Source of the DNA: Bugulina stolonifera
Taxonomy: Eukaryota; Bryozoa; Gymnolaemata; Cheilostomatida; Bugulidae
Direction of reading: 5' to 3'
Length of the DNA stretch: 64,000 nt
Assembly (NCBI GenBank): GCA_935421135.1
Contig: OW285197.1
Coordinates: forward strand, 12,219,223-12,283,222
The stretch's first letter is position 1, and the number at the start of each line of letters is the position of its first letter. A program made the position numbers and the translations under genes. Below, in pieces: positions 11,400 to 24,449 of the stretch. The notes beneath the pieces were generated by a model. It made no database searches and was not told the DNA's origin. It saw only the letters and a list, made by a program, of their open reading frames with translations.

Positions 11400-13900
11400 A
11401 TAAATTTATACAGTATTTAAGAACAATTTTTTTGCACATTTTAACTGTCAGGTGAAAGTGGAATAATAGACTAAGTTGCTGCATGTCCACAAGTAAACGT
11501 ATCTAGCTGTCAGCTTTACCAATCCAATGAGAAAGTATGTTAATCAATCAAACCTCTACTTGACAATATCAAGGGCTAAGACATTACATGTTTCATCACT
11601 GAGCCCATGATAGGTTAACCTTTTAGGCTACTATGAGGTACATGTGTACCCAGTGATCTTGCGTACAATAATAATCAGCATGCTATGATATCCGGGATTG
11701 CAAAATCATAACTAATTATTAATCTGCCCATAAGTCTTGCTTTAGATTATAAATATTTATAGAGCTATGGCATACATTTAATCATTGCATTATAGAGAGC
11801 TGAGCTCCATGGATTAAAGATTATGCATATTGTATAATTGGTGGTTATGGCACTGATGATATCGTGTGTACTACTGTAAATAAATACGTGTAAATAAATA
11901 CCCAATAAAGAGCATTTTCTGCTTTCACTGAGGAGCTTAAGCCACCATCACTGTATAGTTTTGTGCTATTTTGTAGTTATGTTTAAATAAATTGATGTTT
12001 CCAACTTCCAAAAGCAAACCTAAACCTTATCCTAAAGTAGCTTCATCTGGTAAAATAGCACATCCTTGTAGATAGCCTGCTTTGATCTAATCTGGTACAG
12101 CGCTATTACAACACACATGTGAGAACTAATAACTACCAGGTATTGAACAACACTTGGTGTCTTGATGGCTTAAATTTAGGCACAGGCCAACTTATTCAAT
12201 AGTTTTCCAGCCTACTTTGGCCGCAGGGTCGCAGATGCACCAGTCTGAAGATAAAGTAAAATCCTCATTTCTGTGTGGGAAACTGTGGTGTGTTGATGAA
12301 CTAGTGATAGCCTTCTCAAACTCGGCATAATCCCAGCCATCTTGACATACAAAATGTATTTTTGTACCCAGGTCTGCCCAAGAGGTCGTGAAGACACCAG
12401 CTAATTTCCTACAATCGCTTGGCTGGTATGAAGACAGTACCAATAGGAATAATAAAGGCAGACCTAGTCCAACCTCAGTCACCACCGACACACCACCTAC
12501 AACATCGCATAGCCATCAGTGACTCAGCAACCATACCTTGTACTGAAAGTACTAGTTGTTTGCATAATATACAACCAATCATGACCTGGCAAGTCAATAA
12601 GCACTCTACAAGTATTTTTGTAATTTCATACATTTAACCATAAAAACTTCCTAACGGTAACACATCTTCCTTGTATTCTGTGTGCAACCTAAAACCAATT
12701 CAATTTAAATTTTTGGATGAAATTATCAAGATAGTTTAAAACATTTAAAACAATACAATGTACCATATACAAATACACTGTATTTATGTACATATATATT
12801 TAAAGAACAGCATAGAATACATATACATGTAGCTAACACACACATTGTACAATCATGTGATAATTACACTTACATTGCATGTTTACTTGTTCTAAGCTAA
12901 AATCAATGTACATGACTGTACATGTAATGATAATTATGTTATTTCAGCAAAGTTTTAAGGTTACTCCAGCAGCTATATAATTGTGTTAGGGTAATATTTA
13001 ATCGTCCACAACCATGTGGTGGCAAGTCATTAATCACTCTGTGTGCAACTTTATACATTTTAACCATAAAATCTTCATGACAACTAAACATCGTTTTGGG
13101 ATTCTGTTTTAATACAAAATACGCTTCATATGTAATGAGCCTATCAGGATTATACAGCATACATTTGTACAATGTGCATGTACAAGAATGACAAATGTAC
13201 ATGTATAGCTAATCTAAACATTGTACAATTCCTAGGCTAAGGTACCTGTATATGTACAAACAATATAATATATTATTTATAATAATTGTATTATTTCAGC
13301 AAATTTTTCAGAGAAAACAGAGCAGTTTCGTGATTAGCACTGTGTCAGATGAAAGGTCTTCACCTGTAATTTACCTAGAATGTAAAGATGTTAGAATATT
13401 TAAACATATGTTTGTAAATAAATAATTTACGTATAGCTGATCCTTTTACTCAGAACTTTATCAGTGACATCCTATGACATCTGATTTGTTAATATTACTA
13501 GTAAATTTAATTCTGTATTCTGTATTCTGTAAATTACCGGCAATATAAAAATTTTTTTCTTTAAAAGCAATTTGTGTAAAATAGATCCTATTATTTAGCA
13601 CTCCCTTAGTGTCATCCTACGACTTTTGATGTGTTAAAATTACATGTACATGATTGTATTATTTATAGGTTCAATAGAATAATATTATATTAATATATAA
13701 TATTAGTAAGGCCTAAATAGTTTATATCATGTACATGTACTGCATGTATGTTTTTTCTCATTATTCCAATTTCATGAATTTTGCATCAGCGAAAGTAATC
13801 CAATGATTGTATTTAATAATTAATAGGATTATGGGCTCAGGATGAAGAGGCAGCTCAGACCCACTTGGTACCCAGGCACACTTACTTGGTATTATCTCCA
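11400..13900 (+). repeat. Duplicated 5' flank of CCP gene A
   Basis: This flank matches the 5' flank of gene B (27440-28620) and a further copy at 24960-25570. Shared blocks include ATTGCAAAATCATAACTAAT (near 11697, 25198 and 27697) and the CAGGCCAACTT / CATGTCAACTT block (12183, 25552, 27998). Gene A's flank carries about 1.1 kb of extra sequence (about 12200-13300), including an internal diverged duplication (12580-12960 against 13015-13320). A minus-strand frame at 12192-12491 encodes a hydrophobic, signal-like stretch but has no ATG start and is not called. Confidence 0.7.
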
Positions 13901-13921
13901 TCCATGACCGCTTTTATTTCG

Positions 13922-13928
13922 TATAAAA
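13922..13928 (+). promoter_or_regulatory. TATA box of CCP gene A
   Basis: TATAAAA, in the block TTTCGTATAAAAGCTG that is conserved upstream of gene B. It is followed by a short conserved leader exon with AACCAGGAGA-type sequence, ending at 13991 before GTAAGT. The leader is non-coding; translation starts in exon 2. Confidence 0.75.
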
Positions 13929-14179
13929 GCTGCCATTGTCAGCAGAGGAGAGCCACATCTGTTCTAACCAGGAGATAAAACACCTGCAAAGGTAAGTCTA
14001 GCTTGCAATAGATCTGACAGCTCAGTCTAGTTTAAATTCTCTAAGTTTTTAAGCAAGTTGTAAGCTTGTAACCTGAAAACAATGTGTATTTCACAGCTAC
14101 CACATCTTATCAAAACTACAGATTTCCTTCAGAACATATCATGTGAGGTATGTATTAATAATGCATGTATACCTTACAG

Positions 14180-17100
14180 ATGAGGGTGTCACAAGCAGCT
14201 GCCATAGCCTTGATGGTAATTCTCAGTATCGTAGTAGAAGATGTCTTCTCTGCTGGAGATAATGAAACTAAGTCGTTAGCACAGAGAAGAAGAAGAGGGA
14301 GAAGGAGAGAGGGAGTTAGAAAAGTTGCAGGTGGAAGAAAAAGAGGTAAAGGAAGAAAAAAAGGAAAGAAAGGAGACAAGAAAGACAACAAGAAGGGAAA
14401 GAAAGGAGAAGCTGCAGGTAAAGGAAGAAAAGTAGGTAAAGGTAGAAACAGAGGTAGAAATGGAAACAGACGTAGAGGAAATAGAGGAAACAGAGGGAAC
14501 AGAGGAGGCAATGTCCAAACTACTCAGGCACCAAGTAAGATGCTGTCCAGTATATTCTTTTATTGAGCAAATTATAATAATAATATTTAACTCTTGATAC
14601 AATTTCCAAATTAGCTTTATAGAAACACGTAACAATGTCAATTAGAAATTGCTGCCATGTTGTGTTGTATCTCCAACGGATTTCAATTTTCTACTTGAAA
14701 ATTTACATTTTAATACACAAACAGCTTTCCTATTAGTTACATCATTTTCCTTACTCAAACTTCTCAATTCTTTACATCAATCACATAATATAACATTTCA
14801 TGGTATTTTAGACCTGTGCCCACCTGCTCCATCTGTCACCAACGCCATGAGAACAAGTCTAAATGAGGCATCACCGATTATCACTGCCACATACACATGT
14901 AATTCTGGTTATACTGGAGGTGGAAATGCCATGTGTAGTAAAGCTACTGGAATCTGGATGAACACACCCACCTGTAGATGTAAGTGAGAAAGTGGTCTGT
15001 GCATTAGACCTGAAATTAAATGTACATGTACATGTATCCATTGTTTTACTTTGAAAGACTCTATCATTTTACTTACACTGGAGGATAAGCATGTTCATTT
15101 TTATGCTGTGCATATGTTCAGGAATTCTTTTAGCTGCGTCGGATCACATCTTGTGATAGATTTTAACTGAGTTTTGCTTATAACTGAACAGGTTTACCTC
15201 CTCCACCAGTTGCCAACACTAACAGTATGTCACCCCAGGTATCATCTACTGGATCAACAGCTACATACATGTGTCTACCAAACTTTAGTATTACAAATGG
15301 AGGAGGAGCTACCAGCTCATCTGCTACCTGTATTAGTGGAACGTGGAGGAATGTACCAACATGTACAGGTTAGAATACCTCTATATTTATACTCCAAAAC
15401 TTTTGCTATAATTATTCTGTTCAGTATTTCTTCTGTGTTATTTTTATCACTATATAAATATTAACATTGTATTGCAGCATCTGCTAGTTGTGGTTCACCA
15501 CCTACTATAGCCAATGCTGTGAGCTCACTATCTGGGTCAATGGCCACTTATACCTGTAGTTCTGGATACTCTCTGAAGTCTGGAACTCCATCTAGTATTG
15601 TGTGTACAAACAACATGTGGCCGACCTCTGGTCTCCCAGTCTGTGGTAAGTAACATACATGTACATGCACATCTACATGTGCATGAGACCTATCAGTGTA
15701 CCTGCAACAACAGGTAGGTGCAGGAACAAAGAGAAAAAATTGAATTTTTGTAAGATATTTTTATTATTCCAAACCTGACCAATGTACGTGGATCAATCAG
15801 GCATTAAACAGTCTTCTTACAATTTAAACAATATTGTAACTTGAATTTTAAATAAGTCATCTGAAGTCATTGGCTGCCCATTGGATCCTATAAGCACTAC
15901 AAGTAAATAATTCATATGCTGGAACCATTGGCCTACTCTAGTTATAATTGTCCTAAAAATATGCAACTTCTACATTGAGATTTTTAATAACAAAATTGCA
16001 AACTACAATTTAGGATAAGTCATTTTTATTTAAAAAATTTTATGGCAGTGAAAATATAATTTCACGTTAGAAAACCATCCGGTAGGTAGCAAACCACTAT
16101 CAAGATTAGGAATGAATTTTCTCAATCCTGAAACATTTTCTTCCACAGATACAAGTACCACTACTCCATCTCCTAGCTCTGCAACTTGCAGTAACGTACC
16201 TGGAGGAGACTTGACTATCACTAGACCAGCAATAGTAGCAGCAAGTTATCCAGTAAGTAGAGTAGAGCATGTTCCCATCTACTACATGTACATGTACATG
16301 ACTCTACATGTAGATAGATGCATAACATAGCATGTATTTCATAGACAACAATTTGCCTTGAAATGTCATCAACATCCTGCAACAATAGGTAAACTGCAAG
16401 GGTCATGAGAAACCGTTTGAAAATGGAGAACTTTTCTACAGTGTCCAAATGCAGTGTACAAAATTTCTGGCTATGCCTAATACTACATGCAGATGACATT
16501 ATCACGAAACGTCTTGCACAATTCCTTCATCTTGTTGTATGAATCAGGAATATAATACCTCTGTGATGTTCCTCAGGTTGGTGGAAGTGTAGACTTCACC
16601 TGTAGGATGGGATATAGAATTGTTGGTTCAAATAATAACAGTAACAGAACAGCCAAGATATTCTGTGGAGCCAGCGGTAACTGGTCTACTACCCCAACTT
16701 GTGAACGTAAGTAAATATTCCAGTACTGATCACATTGTAGCTTCTGAAATATGAAACAACGTTACATGTTGAATTAGTTGGTATGAATACAGATAATATG
16801 TTATATTACCAAGAAAGAAAGGAGCAGAATGATTTCTTTTGCCTTTAGTTATGTCTAATCACAAAGAACCAGAATGTAGTAGAACCGTTTAATTGAATTG
16901 TTCAAGTAATGCTGTTCGATTGTTATCCTTTTAGTAAAGGTTGGCATTACATGGTTACATAAACAGAAAGTTTTTCAAATTGTTTACATGTGTATTATAC
17001 TCATATAAAGGAAGTGTATGTGAGCAAGTAAAATCTGTATTTTCTAACTCTACTATTCCTGTGTTTTCTAACTTTAGGTGTGATGTGTGGAACTCCTCCA

Positions 17101-19370
17101 GCTGGAACAAATACTAATGCTCTCACTATGGTGATGCAGACGTATGAATCTAAAGTGACTTACTCTTGTATAGCCAACTATCAGTTTACTGGAAATATGG
17201 AGTCTACTTGTCAAGCTGATGGAACCTGGTCTCTTAATCCAGCTCCTACTTGTACACGTACGTAATCAATATTCCTGTTTTAAGTTGCTGATAATCGAGG
17301 CATTTTGTACTGCACGTGTGAATGTACACAAAGGTATAATATAAGCCTTATTACATGCTTTATACAACAACTACGTTTTATATTTTGTAGTTTATAAACA
17401 GAAATGCTTTGGAGATCAATTAAAAGTCGTCTATGGAAATTCATAAACCTAAATAAATAGGTATCCACGGTATATTTATCTATATTCTGTACTATTCTTG
17501 GTTTCACTTACAGAGAGAATATGTCTGGCCTCTGCTCTGCCAGCCCTTAACTTTTCTAACAAAGCTGTACAGAACTACAATGTGGGAGATGTTGTTACAT
17601 ACACATGTTTTGGTGACTACAGAATTGCTCCTACTACACCAATGACAACCACACAGAATCAAACTGTCACATGTCAGGCTGACGGAACATTTACTGCTCT
17701 GGCCTACACTTGTGTCTGTAAGCTACATGTATATATCTTGAGTTAACTTTTGCCACAGAAGTGCTGTAAGATTTTTTAATGGTGTTGGTTTATACAATGT
17801 ACATTTAGCAAACTCTGAATAACTTTTAAGACACCCTTTTTCTAGATTGTACTTTGAAAATCGACATGTATTATGTTCTTGTGGTTTACATGTACATGTG
17901 GAATTGGTTGCTCTCTCCTCTGTATTCAGGCTTTTCAAAACAGCGGGTGATCAGCTAATCATATGATAACATATTACCGTTGGTATTGGTTATTGAATTG
18001 CTATTTTGCGTAATCTCTCTCTGTGCAGACAAATACCCAACAGACTGTAAAGATTACTACAACAGAGACAACATGTTTAACACTGCTTCTGTTGGCTGTG
18101 TAAATGTTACTATTGACCCTCAGGGTCCTGGATTAGAGACTGGGAATCCAGGTCTTTATCAGGCAATGTGTTGTAAAGAGTCCTCTACCCTGTGCTGTAC
18201 TAAGGTTAGCAAATTTCACTTGTGCATTGACCACATTAACAGTGAACATACTCATTATAGGTACATGTGAGTATGAATACATCCTACACCTAACCACGGT
18301 GGCTTCAGAAACTTACATGTATATTCAACAGTTTTCGTGAATATCCAACAATCGACAAACGTTTGTATAGCTTGTCTATAACTTGAATAATTCCTACTTC
18401 CTGTTCAACCTTCAATGGAAAATGTAATCTGAAACAGAATAAGTTACAACAATTGAAGTACTATCCTCTCCACATAATATGTTGTAGATCGCTCCTAGTA
18501 GTGGTGCTTCTTTCACTGCTGCTACTGCTGAATGCGCTGCAACCTCATCTACCATAATGCCAGGTATTACGGTTGCTGACCCTGTTTTTATTTGTGAAAC
18601 ACCTCAGACTGTCACATACCCAATAAGTGATGCTCAAATCACATCGATGATAGCAAACACAAATGGGAACTGCTCTCAAGTGGTAAGTGTACATACATGT
18701 ACAACAGAGTGTGCATACTGCTTTGTAAAGGATGATATTAGTAATAGAATAACAATGCAGAGTGAGGTATATTGTTTTCTCAAACTTTAATTTCTAACTG
18801 CTTTCAAACTCTAGTTTACTAATTTACCACGGATATTATACTGTCTAATCATAAAAACTCAATTTAAGGATAAACTATTTGTTTCAGGTCACAGCAGCAT
18901 GCAGCAGTGGTGCTAGTGACACTCTGGCAATTCAACACTACAACAATAACTTTGCTACTATTTATGGCTATGCTGCCATCTCTGCCGTTTCTGGTGCTAA
19001 TCAGAAATTGTCAGGTTATCCACACCTCAGCGGAGTGTGTGATTGTGCAAGTGCTGCATCAACGTGTACAGGAGGGTAAGTAATTTTGGGTATTTAAATA
19101 ATCACATAACACAGCTACATATACATATACATGTGACCTAAGATCTGTTGTAACATAATGTAAGTCAATATGTGCAATACTGCCTTATTTAGATGCATGT
19201 GCTCAGCAGCCTCAGCAACTGCAACAGATACTATCACAACAAGTCTCTCCAGCGCAAATCCAAACTTTGTGAAAGCCTACCAGTACATAACATATGATGC
19301 AGCAAAGAAGACTGAGGGTCACACAACAAGGATTGGTGAAATAAAATGTTGTGAAACCTACACTGGCTAG
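14180..19370 (+). CDS. Secreted sushi/CCP-repeat protein, gene A (12 coding exons)
   Basis: Coding exons: 14180-14534, 14812-14979, 15192-15368, 15478-15645, 16149-16252, 16577-16706, 17078-17257, 17514-17717, 18029-18204, 18488-18682, 18888-19075, 19193-19370. Joined, they give 740 residues with every boundary GT-AG and in phase. Residues 1-26 look like a signal peptide. Residues 27-110 are Lys/Arg/Gly/Asn-rich with RGNRGNRGN-type repeats. Six CCP modules follow (about 119-495), each with four Cys and the Gly-x-Trp core where kept, bounded by phase-1 introns. Module 4 is split over exons 6-7 and holds an NRT glycosylation site. Residues 496-740 form a Cys-rich region I do not recognise. The ATG directly follows the acceptor AG and is shared with gene B. 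CCP modules usually bind proteins or glycans outside cells. The role here is unknown: complement-like, lectin-associated or matrix protein are all possible. Confidence 0.85.
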
Positions 19371-20699
19371 TGCTAGTGGGCCATTCACTCTTAACGAAGT
19401 TTAATCCACTGTAGTTCCATATAAACTGGAATATTGACTCCATTTTTGGATTTGAATTCTAGGACAAATGGAGTTACAGTGGATTATTCTACAATATACA
19501 TGTATAAACTCTAATTATTATTTAATTATCACATTATCCCCATGGTTACACCCATATATTGATCTAACTCTAATACCAATATTCATTATCCCATAATATA
19601 ATATTTTATGTATTTAGACAAAGCAAATTAACATCATTTAATAATATTATCATACGGGCTGAAGTTAGTTGAGAGGTAACATACATGCGCAGTATTGTGA
19701 AAAATTGTTTTTTATAATTACAGGAAAATTATATGATGGTTTGTGGCCCAGTTAACTAGACAAAATCATATTGTAGTCAATGTTTTTTTGATCAAGTATT
19801 TGCCTAATGATACTAAGTTGTCTGCCTTCTTTGCGACTTTAAAAGAGTGTTGGCCACCAACTAGCAGGTAAAATAGGACTGTGCTTTCAGACATCTCGCA
19901 GACAAGACTGATGTTGATGATATTTTAAATGCTTGATTGAGAAAACATTGAAGTCACAATATATTATTTTTGCTTTTGGTGGAGGGATATTTTATATCGT
20001 TTATTTACTACTGTATTGCGTAACTCATGCTCCAGAGAGAGAAAGTTCAATTCATGCCATAGAGTTCTGTAAATGCTATTTTTTGTTTAGTAACAACTAT
20101 TGTCTTGGAGAGGATTTGATAGTTCGAGGTCACCACTTATGACGATTGTCTTCTCTCTGTGTGGATGTATTTAATCCGTAGATTGACTGTATGTAGAGTT
20201 TTTGGAAAGTAGATTGTATTTCTGTTGCAGCATTGAGGAACAAATATATTACTTGTATCTGATTTCTTAAACCAAAATAATTTATGTTTGCATCAATTCA
20301 CCACTTACATGTAGGACCATCCTAATAAACAGGTGAGATGATCAGTTAGCTATGAAATATCTAACATGAGCTAGACTACTATTTTACATGTGAACCGTAG
20401 TTTACTACTGTCATTCAGCAGCGCAGAGCAATAAATTTTAACACACCAACAATATAATTACATAATTACATGTATTATGTATTATGTATATACATTACAT
20501 GTACAGTGTACATGTATGTATCATAATTATAACATAATAAACCTGTAATATGCATGTACCATCACATGTAATATCGATTATGCAGTAACAGGTCAAAATA
20601 AAAATATAATATTACTTAATACAATATGGTACATGTATCATGTCATGTAACATGATCCTATCAAGGCCACTGCTATGATTGCAGGCTGTCTTACATGCA
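19371..20699. other. Intergenic downstream of gene A, no gene seen
   Basis: AT-rich. 20450-20660 is unusually dense in TACATGTA/ACATGTA palindromes. Short frames (for example 19933-20142) have no splice context or recognisable product. Confidence 0.5.
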
Positions 20700-21569
20700 A
20701 TTGGATTATAATGGTTGCTCTTTGTTTGAAACTTTGCTCATCCAACTTCGTTCAGTCATCTGTCTATAACTATGTAGAGAAAATTTTGTTGCTATTGACT
20801 TATAAATTTACATGATTAGTCTTTGCTCTACACCACTTATCTGTTAAGCTTTTAAGCCTTATACTAGCAAGTGCAATCTAATTTAGTTAAAGAGCGCATC
20901 AGTAAAAATCACAACTTTAATTAATTGCACAAACATTTCAAGTATATTATTTTTAGCCTATAACCTATTTATCCATTGCTACTATTAAGGATAGGTGCAA
21001 CAAGGGTGTGACAACTCCCGCTAGTCACAAGATATTTATAGGCATATAGAAGAAAACAATATACATGTAGCTGTCTTACATAGTGTGGCCAGATAAAATA
21101 GTAGACCTACCAAAAAAGACAGCTGGTTACTGCCAGTAAAAAAAAGCCCAGGAAAATTCAAAAACTTGCACCAGTTACCCCACAGCTTTATTCGTAAATT
21201 CTGTGAATTAAACAATTTTGTTTTCTACTGTACTCTTTCTATGCAGACAGCTTGAACTAAATAAATTTCTCTTTAAGACAAAAAGCAAACAGTTGAATCT
21301 TCTTAACAATTTGTGCTCAAAGCAGCAGTGACTAGTCAGATGTGGACAAGAGGACACAACTCTGTTTATAGTAGCACAAATTCAAAACACTTAAATAAGG
21401 GAGGTTGCATTGAACATACACATAAACCAGACATCATGACCCCTAATAATATTCTACTTTTTATTGTGAGTGTTCATCTTCATGTGTTAGGACTATGAAG
21501 AGATGATTAATAATAGTGTTAATGTGTTTAACATGAATCTACATTGTACAAAGTAGTTAATTCTATAAC

Positions 21570-22480
21570 TTTGTAGTTTGTAAGAGTAAAACTTGCCAGA
21601 CAGGTTTGCTGTAAACTAGTTTCACTGGCTTCAACGAGTTAAAATGACAGCTGATTATTTACCAGAGCTGGGTTCGAGTCATGGATTTGACTTGACTTGC
21701 CAACATGCTGACTTGACTTGACTTTGACCTGCACATCAATGTGACTTGATTTTGGCACATGAATGACTTGTGACATTGACTTGGTTTCTGCTAAGTCAAT
21801 ATGGAAGATAAAAATTTTTGCACAGTCTCAACCGTAGTGCCAATATTACTACACATATAGGCTAGTTGCATGATCGCATAACAACATACATGCCAAGTTA
21901 CACCTTGGTATGTTTTTTCATGCATTGGAATGTCTACTGAAAGAAAAAAAGTGATGTTTTGGAAAATGTCAAATTTTTGAAGTTGTCTCCCACTTGACTT
22001 GCATTTCGACTTGCAAGTAGACAAGTCGACTTCAACTTGACTTGACTTGAGGCAGCACTGACTTGACTTGGACTTGACTTACCTCCAAAATTTTAGAAAG
22101 GACTTGAATTGTTGACTTTGCAAGTGGACTTGGACCCAGCTCTGGCATTTAAAGATGACTGGGTGGCGGAACAAACAGACAGATGATGAAATGTTCATAC
22201 AGACCAGTATTGCAAAAATAACAAACAGCACCATGGTTTTGTTATAATAAATATTCAAGTTTGAATAATTCATTCTAAGGAAACATTGTGCAGATGTAAG
22301 ATAACTCCTTGATGTGCTACATAAAATATCATTCATGCAACCATGGGGCTTTCTTACTTTATTTGTATGCTACAATAGTTGATGGGGTGGATAGTATTGC
22401 CTAGCCATGCCAGTCATGAAGTAGTATGCTTTGGAGTTGTCTACTTCTGAACACAAGTAGTAAGAAGGGACAATTCCCAA
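21570..22480 (+). repeat. Dispersed repeat, copy 2, split by a MITE
   Basis: Paralog of 14-533. The left part (21570-21662) and right part (22145-22480) join exactly when the 482-bp MITE and one target copy are removed. A SINE adjoins its right end. Confidence 0.75.
21663..22144. mobile_element. hAT-type MITE with 8-bp target duplication
   Basis: Terminal inverted repeats CAGAGCTGGGTTCGAGTC and GACTTGGACCCAGCTCTG have two mismatches. The flanking 8-mers TTATTTAC (21655-21662) and GCATTTAA (22145-22152) align with the single TCATTTCC of the empty site in copy 1 near 103-112. An 8-bp duplication and CAGAG ends are typical of the hAT superfamily. The interior is dominated by (GACTTGACTTG)-like direct repeats and has no transposase. 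Confidence 0.85.
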
Positions 22481-22487
22481 ATAGCTC

Positions 22488-22743
22488 TTATAATAATAAT
22501 AATATCCGTGGTGCCAACCACGATTCTTTAACATGGCTGCCCAATAGCAGAGCTAGTCGAGGGGCCACTACGGCTCTTAGAGCTGGATATTATTTCAGTT
22601 CAATATGGCACAGAGGGAAAGCCTTCTTCGGGACGAAAATTTCCAGGTCATTGGTGGGACTTGAATCCACATCCTTGCAGACAATTTGCGTCATTGGTGA
22701 AAGACCAGAGTGACTAGCACTAGACCACTCGGCTACCAACACC
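22488..22743 (-). mobile_element. tRNA-derived SINE
   Basis: Read on the minus strand from 22743, the head is tRNA-like: a box A (TAGCCGAGTGGTCTAGTGC) and, after a long variable-arm spacing, a box B-like GTGGATTCAAGTCCCAC (22654-22670). The order and spacing resemble a Leu/Ser-type tRNA. A tRNA-unrelated body of about 150 bp and a tail of ATT repeats (22488-22503) follow. The body and tail make a functional tRNA gene unlikely. Confidence 0.75.
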
Positions 22744-24229
22744 TCCTTAACACAGCAGTTTTGTGGTAAGCCTAATGTTAGAAATTTACATTATAGAAGG
22801 AGATCCATGTTGATTCAGTGACAATATTGAACAATATTATGGAATTGTATCAATTTTGCAATCTGCGAACGGAACAAAAAATAATGCCAAGTTGGTTATT
22901 TAAAGTCTTAATAAATGAACAACTTGATAAATAAAACATTTTTAATTCGGATTAGTCTTGGTCAACTGAGCTATTTGCTATTATCAAATCCGAGAAACAA
23001 TTAGAATTGCTCAGAATTTTAGCAGAAAAATGATATTACTGTATATACGCCATGTACTGTACATGTATGTGTTGGTGACACATTTTCATAAATAAAGCCT
23101 CCACTGACTATATAGTGAATCTTGATTCTGTCATTTAGACAATGGGAGTAGCAAGCTTTAATCAACCCAAAGTACCTGGTTGTTATATATCCCTCTGAAC
23201 AACCCATATGGTTGATTCTACATGAATCAAAGCTCTTCCCCTCTTGACTTAACTTTGCACATCGCCAAAAGAACTTACGCTACAACTTGAGGTTATTCCC
23301 TCCTAATTGGCTACAAAAGAGGGCAACTCTGACCAATAACCAATATAATTTTATAGTGTACAATGCACTTGTGCATTTACATGTACTACAGTATCTTATG
23401 AGTGACCTGACCAGTGTCTAATATGTTCATATCCGTAATAATACAAAGTCATCTTCATGACTTTGTACATATTTCATTATCATAATTTTATTATAATACA
23501 ATGTAAAATAATATGAGTTGTTGTTATTTAGATCTCACTGTGTGTAGGATTTTCACTCCTAATATTTCAACACTAGTTTTAGTATCATCATCAAAGGAAA
23601 CTACTAAGACTAAGACTGGGGTAGAAGTATTAAGAATAAAATCATTTAATGCATCTAGTATTACTGTAATAGTACAACGGTCTCATTAGATATTTATGTC
23701 CATTACCCATCACCATTAAGGATTTGCAATTCATATTAATTGATTACTAATTATCAGCGCAAGTGTTACACACAAGTAATACCAGGGATTAACCCAAAGC
23801 TCTCCCTCTCAACACAAACAGTGTAGTGGGTGGGAGGGCTATAATAATAGTTAGCTTAACCCACATAGTATAATAGAAATAAAACTGAGCCAAGCCTATT
23901 GTAGATATACATTGTACATACATGTACATGTATCACCAGAATGGCCACACTTTTGAGATCATTACCACTTCAATCAATAAGCAGTCTGGCCAATCAGACA
24001 CCACCGTCTGATGAAGGTAGGAAATGAAATTCCAATAAACCACCTCACTTTTATCCTACCAATATATCACAGTAGATGCTATTCCCATTTTGAAACATAT
24101 TTGAGCTACAACATTAGATTTAAGGTAATTAGTGCATTTCCATGTAAGTGCACCCAATGAGTACGGCCAAAAATAAACGGTGCAAAAACAATTAAGAATT
24201 ATATAATTATATAATCCATGTAGTAATTC

Positions 24230-24412
24230 TTCTTCTTCTTCTGCTGGCTTTTCCCATCAAGTGGAGTCGCCATTGTGAATTAGTTTTCTCCATCTAGCCC
24301 TGTCTTATATGTCTTCTTCTACCAGTCCTGCTGTTGCCATGTCATCTTTCATAACAGTCTTTCCATCTTTTTTTGGGGCGCCCTCTCATTTGCTTTCCTA
24401 CCTCCAGTTGTA
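24230..24412 (-). mobile_element. 3' end of a LINE reverse transcriptase ORF (decayed)
   Basis: The minus strand, with stops and at least one frameshift, encodes the motif RGRPKKRWKD, followed by KDMATAGLVEED and RARWRKLIHNGD. These are typical of the C-terminal tail of animal LINE ORF2 proteins. It ends in a GAA repeat (TTC on +, about 24229-24241). The gene C flank near 39930 lacks it, and flanking GTAATT-like words suggest a target duplication. Confidence 0.7.
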
Positions 24413-24449
24413 ATAATTAAAAATGATAAATCTGCTACTCTGTCATTTT

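Noticed and set aside
12192..12491. Minus-strand frame of 99 codons with a signal-like N-terminus
   Set aside because: It starts at GTG, not ATG, has no paralogous counterpart in the B flank and no supporting splice sites. It could be an exon of something, but there is no evidence.
14155..14641. Minus-strand Leu/Pro/Phe-rich or Ser-rich frames over exon 2 of genes A, B and C
   Set aside because: They are antisense shadows of the purine-rich Lys/Arg/Gly coding exon.
22652..22743. Functional tRNA gene
   Set aside because: It has A- and B-box words but is fused to a SINE body and ATT tail, and the stems do not pair well by eye.
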